Both the position numbers and the translations under genes were made by a program. Shown piece by piece: positions 15,634 through 24,559 of a stretch of 64,000 nt of DNA (the stretch's first letter is position 1; each line of letters opens with the position of its first letter). The notes under the pieces were generated by a model that did no database searches, had not been told where the DNA came from, and saw only the letters and a list, made by a program, of their open reading frames with translations. Origin of the DNA: an uncultured Lactobacillus sp. (GTDB lineage: Bacteria > Bacillota > Bacilli > Lactobacillales > Lactobacillaceae); assembly GCA_937874695.1 (NCBI GenBank), contig CALNAJ010000028.1, positions 263,512 through 327,511 on the forward strand, written 5' to 3'.

Positions 15634-17838
15634 CTAGCTAACCTTTACTAAAGAAATCAGTTCACCGTTAACGCTGACGCCATAAGTTGGAATCGGCCCA
15701 CTGATAACCGTCACATCCAGATTATCCGCCGTCAGATCAATCTCCAAGACACTCTCGGCAATCTTCATCCGGTACGTCAACCGGCTCAGTTCCGTTGGCA
15801 GGTGGTTGGCGAAATGAACGACCTCGTCCTGCACGTAGAAGCCAGAGAATCCGGCGACCAGTGCCAACCAGCTCCCTCCGAGATTAGCCAAATGCAGGCC
15901 ATCCGCGGTGTTCTTTTGCAAGTTGACTAAGTCCATCCGTGCCGTATCCATGAAGTACCGATAGGCCTTTTCAGAATCGCCCATCCGCGCCGCTAAGATA
16001 CTGAAGATTGACCGCGACAATGAAGAATCGTGGGTCGTCACCCCTTCGTAGTAGCGATATTCCCGCTTCAGTTGATCCGCCGACAAGTCCTCTGGGAACA
16101 GGTAGTCCGCCAGTAGCGTATCGGCCTGCTTTGCCACCTGATACCGATAGATGGTCAACGGGTGGTAGTGTAACAACAGTGGGAAATTATCCGGTGTGGA
16201 CTTCTCCGCTGGCCAGCGGGGCTTATCCAGGAAGCTGTCGTCCTGCTCGTTGATTTCCAGGTCATCACTGTACGGCAGGTAAACGTGATCGGCCAAATTT
16301 TGATAAACATCCAGATCAGTCTCGCTCATGCCAAACTTCGATAACAGTTGTGGCGAGCGTTTCATCATCTGATGGGCCAACTCAACGACTAATTCAAAGT
16401 TATGCTTTGCCAATCGATTGGTGTAGTAATTATTGTTGACTAACGCCGTATATTCATCGGGCCCCGTGACCGTGTGGAACTCGAAACGACAGTCATCCCC
16501 GACTTGCCGCCAGGACCCGAAGTTTTCCCAGAAGCGCGCCGTCTCTAGCACCATTTCAAACCCACACTGGACGACAAAGTCTAAGTCCCGTGTGATTTCA
16601 AAGTACTTGCCGACCGCGTAGGCAATGTCGGCGTCGATATGGTACTGCGCCGTCCCCGCTGGGAAGTACGCCGAGGCCTCTTCACCGTTGATTGTCCGCC
16701 AAGCGAACAGCGCCCCTTGGTCAACGCCCAAGGCTCGTGCACGGTCCCGCGCTTTCGGCAACGTTTGGTAGCGATAGACCAGCAGTTGCCGGGCCATCTG
16801 TTGGTTGGTGTAGGTGAAGTACGGCAGCATATACATCTCGGTATCCCAGAAGTAGTGGCCCTCGTAGCCAGCGCCACTCAGCCCCTTGGCGGAAATGTTG
16901 GTCCGGCCATCGCGCCCAGCCGCTTGATTCAGTTGGAAAATGTTGTAGTGAATCGCGAGGTCTAACTCATCGTTGCCACCCACGCTCACTTCACTTCGGG
17001 TCCACACACCCTGCCAGAACGTCCGGCTGTCATCCGTTAATGAGGCTAGCGAACTCGCCATGAACATGACAGCGGGATCAATCGTATTATGCTTGCCGAC
17101 CGTTCCCACGTATACCGCGTATTCCAGGCTGTGCGGTTGTTCATCGCTCAAGTCGAGGGGTTGTTGTAGCAGTTGCCCATGTGGGAGTAAGATTCCCAAA
17201 TACATGGTTACCGCCTGCTTCGTCAACCGCGTCTTCACGTGATAGCGCTGTAGGTCCTGGGTCACGAATTCCGTTTCGCAAATAGGCAGGCCCGCCATCC
17301 GCGTCTTCCGAGGGTCCGCCGACATGATAGCTTCGGCTTCGGCAGGCACCGCGATTGATTTACTGACCAGCAACCCACCGGCGTAGTTGCCCGCTGTGAA
17401 GGTGTATTCCGCGCTCCACATGCTAGTCTGTTCCTGGCCAATCACTGACTTGACGCCCATCATGATGGTTTCACCCTGATCAGTATTGATTTGGTAGTGT
17501 TCCATCAACTCTCCAGTACCAAGGTCGAGATCAGCGGCCGTTCGCTTACTATGGGTGAATTGGTGCCCAGAACTCGTTGACACGTGGATGTGTCGCAAGT
17601 CTGGCAGATTTAAAATCGTCTGGTGCTGTTTGGCGTAGCCGATACCCGCCTCCCCATAAGTAATGGGGGCGGTTTCATAAAAACCGTTGATTAAAGTTCC
17701 CGCAATCGGATTTCCACTGATGGGGTCGTTTGCCCGGACGCCAAAGTGCCCGTTACCCAGTGAAAATACGGTTTCCAAATATTCCGGTTGCTGGTCCGAA
17801 ACGTCGCGTAAAGTTAAATGATAATCGCGTAAAGCCAC
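15634..17838 (-). CDS. Glycoside hydrolase family 65 disaccharide phosphorylase
   Basis: Phosphorolyses an alpha-glucoside to beta-glucose 1-phosphate plus the acceptor sugar (GH65). I chose the GTG at 17838 because GGGGGAG lies 6 nt upstream; the TTG opening the longer frame overlaps that site. The N-terminal beta-sandwich (LGNGHFGVRAN) precedes an (alpha/alpha)6 barrel with GHYFWDTEMYMLPYF. The general acid is Glu462 in TGPDEYTALVNNN. The segment INGEEASAYFPAGTAQYHI resembles kojibiose, nigerose or trehalose phosphorylases more than maltose phosphorylases, which usually have INGEECHNEWEIT. It is last in the operon GPH transporter-esterase-esterase-GH65. No beta-phosphoglucomutase is in view. 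Family certain, linkage uncertain. Confidence 0.88.
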   Translation of the reverse strand: MALRDYHLTLRDVSDQQPEYLETVFSLGNGHFGVRANDPISGNPIAGTLINGFYETAPITYGEAGIGYAKQHQTILNLPDLRHIHVSTSSGHQFTHSKRTAADLDLGTGELMEHYQINTDQGETIMMGVKSVIGQEQTSMWSAEYTFTAGNYAGGLLVSKSIAVPAEAEAIMSADPRKTRMAGLPICETEFVTQDLQRYHVKTRLTKQAVTMYLGILLPHGQLLQQPLDLSDEQPHSLEYAVYVGTVGKHNTIDPAVMFMASSLASLTDDSRTFWQGVWTRSEVSVGGNDELDLAIHYNIFQLNQAAGRDGRTNISAKGLSGAGYEGHYFWDTEMYMLPYFTYTNQQMARQLLVYRYQTLPKARDRARALGVDQGALFAWRTINGEEASAYFPAGTAQYHIDADIAYAVGKYFEITRDLDFVVQCGFEMVLETARFWENFGSWRQVGDDCRFEFHTVTGPDEYTALVNNNYYTNRLAKHNFELVVELAHQMMKRSPQLLSKFGMSETDLDVYQNLADHVYLPYSDDLEINEQDDSFLDKPRWPAEKSTPDNFPLLLHYHPLTIYRYQVAKQADTLLADYLFPEDLSADQLKREYRYYEGVTTHDSSLSRSIFSILAARMGDSEKAYRYFMDTARMDLVNLQKNTADGLHLANLGGSWLALVAGFSGFYVQDEVVHFANHLPTELSRLTYRMKIAESVLEIDLTADNLDVTVISGPIPTYGVSVNGELISLVKVS

Positions 17839-17866
17839 AATAATCTCCCCCAATTAAATTCTAGAC

Positions 17867-18919
17867 TCAGATTAATTTTGCCGCTGACTTCAGGGCATCT
17901 TGGACTGCCGGTACGTTCCCGGTAAAGTTCAGGAACGCATGGCTGATTCCACCATAACGCAGGTAGCTAGCGTCACCATTGGCCCGGCCAGCCTGATCAA
18001 TGAATGCTTCACCCTGCAGACGGAATGGATCATACTCACCCACCAGCAACGTGGTCTTCTTGAACGTCTGTGGATCAGCTAAGATCGGCGACAGCAGTGG
18101 TGCCGTCAGATCCAGTGGCTGACCTGCCACGTAATACCCACTCATAATCTCATCGAGCTGCTCAAACAACTGGTAGCTTCTGTGTAAAGCATCCCGCTGT
18201 TCGGGAACGATGTCAATACTATCATCATTCCACAGTTGCCCACCCAGGTCGGAGCCTTGAATCACGGTCGGGTAGAAGAGCAGATGTGAGTCAATCGTGC
18301 AGATGCCCATGGACTTGCAGAGTTGGCTGACACCCAGAGCAATCGAGCCCCCAGCGGAGTCTCCACCCAGTGAAATATGGTGATAATCCTTAGTCATGGC
18401 AGCTACCACGGCCAAGCCATCGAGAATGCCGGCTGGATAAGGTTGTTCCGGTGCCAGCGCGTAATCCACGTTGTAGACCACGCAGTTCGCCTGTTCCGCC
18501 ACGTACTTCAACGCCAGTAAGACATCTTCCGGCGTCCCACCATAGTAGGCCCCACCGTGGAAATAAATCAAGGCTTTGTCTGCAGTTAGGTGATCCATCC
18601 GCGCAATCCGAATGACCCGGACCCGCCGATTCATCGCCACAATCTGTTGCATCTCAATCTTCATGTCAACGCTGGTCAAGTCCTTTTGACCAGTCGTTTC
18701 GGTCCCTTGTCTCAGACTGAATAAGTCGGTCGGCAATTGCGGGTTCTCTTCGATTTCGGCCACCGTTTCCCAAACCAACGGCTCGTAAGTGTGGGCGGGG
18801 TCTCTTTCCTTAATCCAGGTGGTGACCCCATCTTCCACATTGGTTGCCCGCATCTTTGCCAATCGTTTTAGCTCGTCCGCATACCCCAAGGACTGCTTCG
18901 TTGTCGTATCATTCAACAT
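17867..18919 (-). CDS. Alpha/beta-hydrolase esterase (HSL type)
   Basis: A 350-residue hydrolase of the hormone-sensitive-lipase group. The oxyanion motif HGGAYYGG begins at His121. The nucleophile is Ser188 (GGDSAGG), the acid Asp297 (GEYDPF) and the base His327 (GISHAF). There is no signal peptide, so it acts in the cytoplasm. It lies between a second esterase (26 bp upstream) and the GH65 gene (28 bp downstream). That placement suggests removal of an acyl group from an imported sugar ester before phosphorolysis, which is inference from order alone. Confidence 0.85.
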   Translation of the reverse strand: MLNDTTTKQSLGYADELKRLAKMRATNVEDGVTTWIKERDPAHTYEPLVWETVAEIEENPQLPTDLFSLRQGTETTGQKDLTSVDMKIEMQQIVAMNRRVRVIRIARMDHLTADKALIYFHGGAYYGGTPEDVLLALKYVAEQANCVVYNVDYALAPEQPYPAGILDGLAVVAAMTKDYHHISLGGDSAGGSIALGVSQLCKSMGICTIDSHLLFYPTVIQGSDLGGQLWNDDSIDIVPEQRDALHRSYQLFEQLDEIMSGYYVAGQPLDLTAPLLSPILADPQTFKKTTLLVGEYDPFRLQGEAFIDQAGRANGDASYLRYGGISHAFLNFTGNVPAVQDALKSAAKLI

Positions 18920-18945
18920 GTTGATTACCCCTCTCGTTAGCTACG

Positions 18946-19800
18946 TTATTGCTGAAGCCAAAATTTCGTGAGGTTCCACCTTGCCGCCAACCAATTCAGG
19001 TGGCGGGGGAACCAACCCGCGACGTCTGGCCGAATAAAGTGCTCCCCAAAGGCCAGGTCACGGGGATCAAAACTTCTTGGAAATGCCGTCACTGCCCGGG
19101 CAAGACTCAAGCCATGCGGGCCATGTGGATAAATAATCTCGGTGACGGGCACGTGTTGTTCGCGCAATGCCGCCACGTAATGCTGCGTGTTGGTGACTGG
19201 CACCAGCTCATCTTCACGCGTAGTCCAGATGAAGGTCGGCGGATTCTGCGGCGTTATCAGCAGGTCGGCCTCGTGTTGCGACCAATCGGCCGTGATTTCT
19301 TGTAGCTCAGCCTCACTAGTCGGCCAGCCTAATCGTAAGCCAATCACCGGGTACGCCAGCATCAAGGCGCTGACTGTCAACTCGTCTGGATTCGCGTTCA
19401 CCGCTGACCCCAGCGTCGGCCACAAATCGGCATACAGTGCTGCCAGATGCCCGCCGGCGGAAAATCCCGCCAGGAGAATCTTATCGGCATCAATCCCATA
19501 AGCCGCGGCGTGCCGGTGAAAATCACCGACGACATTTGTCAGTTGATACAGTGCCATGGGCAATACCGGTGGATCGTCGCGCAAGCGATACGCCACCACG
19601 GCGACCGCAAACCCCTGTGCCAAGTACTGCAGCGCCATGATCTCATTCTCTCGATCCGAATAGAATTGATAACCCCCACCCGGTAAGAGAATAACCAACG
19701 GCCGCCGCGGCTGATTGTGAAAGTCAGCAATGGCGGCCGGTTGGTAGTACGTGACGGCCACTGGGTAGGCGGTGCCGCACGTCAACTTACGCGTTTTCAT
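18946..19800 (-). CDS. Alpha/beta-hydrolase (BD-FAE/acetyl-esterase-like)
   Basis: A 284-residue hydrolase that starts inside the transporter gene: the ATG at 19800 overlaps its last 14 bp, so the two are coupled. The longer frame to 19893 merely rereads the transporter in another frame. Triad: Ser114 (AGFSAGGH), Asp197 (TREDELVP), His229 (HGPHGLSLA). The oxyanion region is LPGGGYQFYSDREN. It resembles the BD-FAE-like and xylan acetylesterase groups. It is second in the operon and unlike the HSL-type esterase after it, so they are not recent duplicates. Confidence 0.85.
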   Translation of the reverse strand: MKTRKLTCGTAYPVAVTYYQPAAIADFHNQPRRPLVILLPGGGYQFYSDRENEIMALQYLAQGFAVAVVAYRLRDDPPVLPMALYQLTNVVGDFHRHAAAYGIDADKILLAGFSAGGHLAALYADLWPTLGSAVNANPDELTVSALMLAYPVIGLRLGWPTSEAELQEITADWSQHEADLLITPQNPPTFIWTTREDELVPVTNTQHYVAALREQHVPVTEIIYPHGPHGLSLARAVTAFPRSFDPRDLAFGEHFIRPDVAGWFPRHLNWLAARWNLTKFWLQQ

Positions 19801-21172
19801 TAGCTTTCTTGTTTGCAACTTCCTTGTCTTTAACTGCCTTAGCTGAAGTGATTTCGTCTTCGTCCAACTTGTAGAAGATGTACAAGATACCAACGATAAT
19901 CACAGCCAAGATGATCGGTAACCAGACGAAGCTGGTACTAATTGCCGTAATAGCTTTGGCGCCTTGCACTTTAGCAGTCGCTTGGAAACCACCCCAGGAA
20001 AGTAACCAACCGGAGACCAGGCCACCGAAGCCCATCCCCAACTTAGCCCCAACCATTGGCACTGAAGATAAGATACCAGGTTCGTCGATGCGGAGTTCGG
20101 AACGTGAGTATTCCACCGTGTCGGCAATCATCACAAAGGAAATGGAGAACGCTGCCCCCATGGCAACCAGCGCGATAACATTTCCGGCGAAGAGTAATGG
20201 GATACTGTTGAAGTGCATGATAGCTTCACCAATACCGAAGGTGACTAACGATAGAATCATAACGTTTCTGTGCTTCATGAATTTACTCAAGAATGGTACC
20301 GAAACGTTCCCGATAACCGCGACAATTACCAAACCGTTGAAGGCCCCAACTAAATCTGCCCGCCGATAAACGTAGGTCAGGTAGTAGACGGCCGTTTGCA
20401 TCCGGATTACCCAGAAGGTCTGTAACAGAATGAAACTGATACTCAGGGCAACCCATGGCTTGTTCTTAACGGCACCCTTCAAGGATTCCTTCACGGACAG
20501 GTGCCCCTTAATTTCCGGTGCATCCGCAGTGTCGTCAACAATGTCATCTTTTTCACGTAAATTTGCGAAGGAACTCAGGAAGAGAACGATGATGGCTAAC
20601 CCAATGAAGATCCCCCAGATCATCCACCCTTTTTCTGCGTTCTTACCTCCTAATTTTGCAACCATTGGCAGAGAAATTGCCCCGATAACGGCCGTCCCAA
20701 TGTTGGTCATCACCATCCGGGCACTGGCTAAGTTCGTCCGTTCGTCGGGATCCTTGGTCAAACTTGGCAGGATCGCCGTGATTGGCGTGTTGGCCCCGGA
20801 ATAAACTAAACTAAACAGCGTGTAGACTACGGAAATCCAGGCTAATTGGAAGGCCTTGTTCCCGCCAAACGATGGGTTGAAGAACAGCAGCATGGTCAAG
20901 ATCCCCAGTGGAATCCCGAACCATAAGAAGTATGGCCGTGCCTTCCCGTATTTCGAATGGGTGTGGTCGATCAAAAATCCATACACAACACCATCAAAGG
21001 CATCAATGATCCGAACAACGAAGAACAGTGTCCCCACAAACGCTGGCGAAATCCCCATAACCGTCGTGTAGTAGAACAGCAGATAGAGCCCAACAATTTG
21101 CCAAATCAGGTTCCCGGCCATATCGGTGGCCCCATAGAAGAATCGCTGTTTCCATAATTGCACTTTACTCAT
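19787..21172 (-). CDS. GPH-family sugar:cation symporter
   Basis: A 461-residue, 12-helix transporter of the glycoside-pentoside-hexuronide family. The ATG at 21172 (MSKVQLWKQRFFYGATDM) has GGGGGAGGG upstream; the 515-residue frame extends through the promoter and is rejected. Family motifs include RIIDAFDGVVYGFLIDHT and KYGKARPYF. There is no fused EIIA domain. It is the first gene of the alpha-glucoside operon and the only transporter in it, so it probably imports the disaccharide that the esterases and the GH65 enzyme process. A perfect cre lies 38 bp before the start. Confidence 0.88.
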   Translation of the reverse strand: MSKVQLWKQRFFYGATDMAGNLIWQIVGLYLLFYYTTVMGISPAFVGTLFFVVRIIDAFDGVVYGFLIDHTHSKYGKARPYFLWFGIPLGILTMLLFFNPSFGGNKAFQLAWISVVYTLFSLVYSGANTPITAILPSLTKDPDERTNLASARMVMTNIGTAVIGAISLPMVAKLGGKNAEKGWMIWGIFIGLAIIVLFLSSFANLREKDDIVDDTADAPEIKGHLSVKESLKGAVKNKPWVALSISFILLQTFWVIRMQTAVYYLTYVYRRADLVGAFNGLVIVAVIGNVSVPFLSKFMKHRNVMILSLVTFGIGEAIMHFNSIPLLFAGNVIALVAMGAAFSISFVMIADTVEYSRSELRIDEPGILSSVPMVGAKLGMGFGGLVSGWLLSWGGFQATAKVQGAKAITAISTSFVWLPIILAVIIVGILYIFYKLDEDEITSAKAVKDKEVANKKANENA

Positions 21173-21209
21173 GATGAAACCCTCCCCCATAGAATTTATG
21201 TGCTTGACT

Positions 21210-21223
21210 TGTAACCGCTTACA
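21210..21223 (-). promoter_or_regulatory. cre/LacI-type operator of the GPH operon
   Basis: TGTAAGCGGTTACA on the minus strand fits the cre consensus fully and is almost palindromic. A TATGCT -10 (21229-21234) with TTACCG 17 bp upstream would place the site at the transcription start. CcpA is the likely ligand; the neighbouring LacI protein uses a different sequence. Confidence 0.75.
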
Positions 21224-21464
21224 TACATAGCATACCGGTCTATCTGCCTTCCGGTAATCCAGCTTTTTGGCTAAGAACTTACCTTTTCTAACCAACTCGT
21301 CCCCCAAAGTAGATTCGTTGGGTAAAATTGACAAACAAACCTAGTTACCGCCACTATCATAACCGATTTTAGGTGGTTACTAGTAGTTGGAGGGCTTCAT
21401 TAGTTTTCCGTGCTAACTCACTGGTTCAGCTCTTACGTTGCATTCAGAGCTCGTCAAAAATTGC

Positions 21465-21659
21465 CCGCCTGCGGCTGCCAGGATTCCGCCTACTGTGGGG
21501 ACCGCCTGCAGCCAAGGTTCTGGCTTCCGGCTCGGTTTGGAACCTCGCTAGGTTCATGCGAGTTTCCAAACGCGTCCCATGCTGTAAGAACGGGAAGAAC
21601 CAAGCGCCCGTTCTAACACCATCGTCACGGCCGGCTCCATCCTGGCCTCCTCCGGCTAC
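21465..21659 (-). repeat. Structured intergenic repeat, copy 7
   Basis: First-subtype copy read on the minus strand. Ends CCAGGAT/ATCCTGG; inner cap GAACGGG/CCCGTTC, where copy 2 has GACCGGG/CCCGGTC; long hairpin GTTTGGAAACTCGC with GCGAGGTTCCAAAC. Confidence 0.9.
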
Positions 21660-21801
21660 AATACATTTCTGACTTAACCATGTGCGGAAGCTAAACCAAC
21701 GAATTTCTATGATCACGCCACCTATCACGGCTTACCAAACTGGTCTATAGTAACGCTTCCCTACCCAGCTCAATCTATATCTATACACCATTTCAATATT
21801 C

Positions 21802-21843
21802 AAAAGGTTCCACCTTGCCATTAGCTCTTGGCAAAATAGAACC
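21802..21843 (-). terminator. Probable terminator of the LacI gene
   Basis: On the minus strand AGGTTC pairs with GAACCT and an inner TTGCCA pairs with TGGCAA, followed by TTTTG. It starts about 94 bp beyond the stop codon. Confidence 0.55.
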
Positions 21844-21936
21844 TATCTGTATCTCTTCTACAAAGTGAACAATTTGACTGAAATCGGGTATGCAATGACG
21901 CTAAATTCTGGTTCCGCCAGCCATAACCTATAGCCC

Positions 21937-22929
21937 TTAGCTATTGCGTTGGAGACTGTCACGCTCCACCAACTTGATTGGCGTAATCTTTTGCGGTAGT
22001 TCTCCCGGTGCGCAGAGTTGTTGGACTCCTGCGACACCCATCTCGTAGAAATTCTGCGAGATGCTGGATAGTGCCGGTTGCACTAGCTCACAGATTTCCG
22101 TGCCGTCAATCGCGAGGATCGAGAGGTCGGTCGGTACGCGGTAGCCCAGGTTACGGGCCGCGTTGAGCACACCCACTGCCGCCATGTCACTGCCGCCGAT
22201 AATGGCGGTCAGTCCCGAGTCGGCGCCATACGCCTGCATAGCCATTTGACCCGCGTCGTAGCTATAGTTGCCGAGCTGAATCCACTCGGGCTGAATAGTA
22301 ATCCCGGCCTCCCGCATGGCCTGCCGATAACCGGCCACACGTTGACGTCCGGTGTGAAAGTCACTGTCGACACCGGCGAGACCGATGTTTTGGTGACCCA
22401 GCTTCAGTAACGTCTGGGTGGCTTGATACCCTACCTGCCAGTCATCCGAAGTGATGTAGGGCACCTGAATCTCATCGAAGGAAATCGATAGAAAACAGAA
22501 AGGAATTCGTGAATTTTGGAGCAGCGCTAAATTTTCTGCCGCTAGATCGACTGACAATAGAAGAATCGAGCGAACCGGCCGCTCAATTACCGTCGTCAAC
22601 GCCCGCCGCTGTTGCTCTGAGTCGTCATCCCCGGCATATAAAATAATCACGTTCAGGTCATGGCGATGGGCCTCGGCCTGAATACCTTCAATGATGGGAC
22701 TGGCGAAGTTGGTCTTCGTTGAATTCACGATAGCTGCGACCACGTTACTCCGCTGTGTGACGAGTTCCGCGGCTGCCGTATTTTTCTGGTAACCGAGTTC
22801 TGCGGCGGCGGCCCGTACCTTTTCCCCGGTATATTCACTAAAAAATCCCACTTTATTGGCAAGCACTCGAGAGACGGTTCCGGGCGAGACCCCCGCCAGC
22901 TTCGCAATGTCCTTGATTGTTGCAGCCAT
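21937..22929 (-). CDS. LacI-family regulator of the alpha-glucoside locus
   Basis: A 330-residue LacI/GalR repressor. I start at the ATG at 22929 (MAATIKDIAKLAGVSPGTVS) because GAGGTG precedes it; the upstream extension would read through the operator region. The effector domain includes VAAIVNSTKTNFASPIIEGI, SIPF-type strands and AIIGGSDMAAVGVLNAARN. It is divergent from the SLC45-type transporter gene, and the shared interval carries two copies of CAAACGTTTG, the expected kind of LacI palindrome. It probably represses the transporter and itself in response to an alpha-glucoside. Whether it also controls the GPH operon is unclear, because that promoter lacks CAAACGTTTG. Confidence 0.88.
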   Translation of the reverse strand: MAATIKDIAKLAGVSPGTVSRVLANKVGFFSEYTGEKVRAAAAELGYQKNTAAAELVTQRSNVVAAIVNSTKTNFASPIIEGIQAEAHRHDLNVIILYAGDDDSEQQRRALTTVIERPVRSILLLSVDLAAENLALLQNSRIPFCFLSISFDEIQVPYITSDDWQVGYQATQTLLKLGHQNIGLAGVDSDFHTGRQRVAGYRQAMREAGITIQPEWIQLGNYSYDAGQMAMQAYGADSGLTAIIGGSDMAAVGVLNAARNLGYRVPTDLSILAIDGTEICELVQPALSSISQNFYEMGVAGVQQLCAPGELPQKITPIKLVERDSLQRNS

Positions 22930-23027
22930 CCCGGCCACCTCACTTTCACCGTTTTTCTTACTAACTCCCATTTTACCGTTAATGGTCTGAAATAACAAAG
23001 TCATTTGCCACCAAAATGGCTATTTTT

Positions 23028-23075
23028 ACACAAACGTTTGCTTTTATTATTTAGAGGCATTGCAAACGTTTGTGT
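23028..23075. promoter_or_regulatory. Paired LacI operators between divergent genes
   Basis: ACACAAACGTTTGC (23028-23041) and GCAAACGTTTGTGT (23062-23075) are mirror images of each other, and each is built on CAAACGTTTG. Centres are 32 bp apart, about three helical turns, so two dimers could sit on one face. The second overlaps the -35 and spacer of the transporter promoter. Confidence 0.8.
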
Positions 23076-23108
23076 AAAGTGCTAAGATTCATTTTGAAAG
23101 CGGTTACT
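23060..23108 (+). promoter_or_regulatory. Promoter of the SLC45-type transporter with downstream cre
   Basis: TTGCAA (23060-23065) and TAAGAT (23083-23088) are 17 bp apart. TGAAAGCGGTTACT (23095-23108), one base off the cre consensus, covers the likely start site. The gene is thus under both LacI and CcpA control. Confidence 0.7.
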
Positions 23109-23167
23109 TGGACCGTTTAGAAATTGTGAGCACCTGCTATTATTCCATTTATTTAGGAGGAATTATT

Positions 23168-24559
23168 ATGTCTCAAAACGCAGCCTTAGAACGTGAACAA
23201 GCCGTCCCGGATACGCCGGTCAGTGACAACTCACTCCCCAAACTACCCTTGAAGACGATCTTCGCCATGACGTTTGGCTTCTTCGGGGTCAACATGGCCT
23301 TCTCACTTCAGTCATCTCAGATGGGCCGAATCTTCCAGACTATCGGTGCCGATCCGACCAAACTAGGCTTCTTCTTCCTATTGCCCCCATTAGCTGGGAT
23401 GGTCGTTCAACCGTTGATTGGGAAATACTCCGATGTCACCTGGAACCGCTTTGGTCGGCGAATGCCTTACCTGATTATCGGGGCACCTATCGCAGCGTTG
23501 GTCATGATTCTTCTACCAAATGCCGGGTCGTTTGGTTTCGGTTACGCCTCGCTTGCCGCGCTGTTGTTTGGGGCCATCGCCATTCTCTTCATGGACCTGT
23601 CCTCTAACGTCTGCATGCAACCGTTCAAGATGATTGTCGGCGATATGGTCAATGAAGACCAGAAGGACCTCGCGTGGTCTTGGCAGCAATCCTACTCCAA
23701 CTTGGGTGGGGTGTTGGCTACGATCTTCCCCTTCGTCTTAACCTGGTTCGGGGTGTCTAACGTTGCTGCTAAGGGGACCGTGCCCTTATCCGTACGGTTA
23801 GCCTTCTACATTGGCGCCGGCATCTTACTCCTCACTTCCATTTACACGATTGTTTCCGTTAAAGAATACGATCCTGAAACGTATAACCGTTACCACCACG
23901 TCAAAGCGGAAACAAAGCAGAAGACCGCCAGCCTCTGGCATTTAGTCAAGACAGCCCCCCGCGCCTTCTGGGAAATTTCCTTCGTCCAACTCTTCGACTG
24001 GTTCGCTATCCAATACCTATGGACTTACGGAACTGGTGCCATTGCCGATAGCGTTTGGCATACCGCTAATGCCGCTTCCGCTGGTTATCAAGCAGCCGGC
24101 AACTGGTTCGGGATTCTCTCCTGCATTCAGTCATTAGCCGCCGTTGTCTGGGGCTTCGCCGTTCTCTCGCACACCAAGCCTAGCCAACGAAAATTCTGGT
24201 TCCGCGTCAGCTTGGTTCTCGGTGGTGCCGGGATGATCTGGATCTACTTCATTCATTCACAGTGGCTATTGATCCTACCATTCTGTCTGATTGGAATCTG
24301 CTACCTGACGATGCAGACGCAAGCGATGTCCCTCTTCACCGAATCCCTCAACGGTCAAAATGAAGGTGCCTATCTAGGCCTCTTCAACTGTGGGATTTGC
24401 CTACCACAAATCATCGCGTCCATTGCCAGTTTCGCTATCTTCCCCGCTATTGGCAAGTCCATGCCCGGCATGTTAGTCATCGCCGGAATCGCCTTGTTAC
24501 TGGGGGCCGTATCCGTCAGCGTCATTCATCCCAAATTATCCGCAAATTCAGCTAATTAA
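23168..24559 (+). CDS. SLC45-type MFS alpha-glucoside transporter
   Basis: A 463-residue, 12-helix proton symporter of the SLC45/GPH-like MFS branch used by lactobacilli for maltose and sucrose-type sugars. The ATG at 23168 follows TTAGGAGGA. Typical motifs are FGFFGVNMAFSLQSSQMGRI, LPPLAGMVVQPLIGKYSD and WNRFGRRMPYL; the RRMPY segment is the A-motif variant of this branch. It is divergent from LacI, with the GH13_31 glucosidase 360 bp downstream. That pairing suggests uptake of maltose or isomaltose-type sugars for hydrolysis. It differs clearly from the GPH transporter at 19787. Confidence 0.85.
   Translation: MSQNAALEREQAVPDTPVSDNSLPKLPLKTIFAMTFGFFGVNMAFSLQSSQMGRIFQTIGADPTKLGFFFLLPPLAGMVVQPLIGKYSDVTWNRFGRRMPYLIIGAPIAALVMILLPNAGSFGFGYASLAALLFGAIAILFMDLSSNVCMQPFKMIVGDMVNEDQKDLAWSWQQSYSNLGGVLATIFPFVLTWFGVSNVAAKGTVPLSVRLAFYIGAGILLLTSIYTIVSVKEYDPETYNRYHHVKAETKQKTASLWHLVKTAPRAFWEISFVQLFDWFAIQYLWTYGTGAIADSVWHTANAASAGYQAAGNWFGILSCIQSLAAVVWGFAVLSHTKPSQRKFWFRVSLVLGGAGMIWIYFIHSQWLLILPFCLIGICYLTMQTQAMSLFTESLNGQNEGAYLGLFNCGICLPQIIASIASFAIFPAIGKSMPGMLVIAGIALLLGAVSVSVIHPKLSANSAN

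Larger units (their letters stand above)
21173..21936. other. Intergenic region upstream of the GPH operon
   Basis: From left to right it has the cre and promoter of the GPH operon, about 190 bp without recognisable signals, repeat copy 7, and a terminator for the LacI gene at 21937. No gene is seen. Confidence 0.75.

Noticed and set aside
15634..17838. Naming the GH65 protein maltose phosphorylase
   Set aside because: The active-site neighbourhood reads EEASAYFPAGTAQYHI, not the ECHNEWEIT pattern I associate with maltose phosphorylase, so only the family name is kept.
21444..21728. 94-codon minus-strand frame over repeat copy 7
   Set aside because: Same reason: open only by chance in a GC-rich repeat, with no conserved frame between copies.
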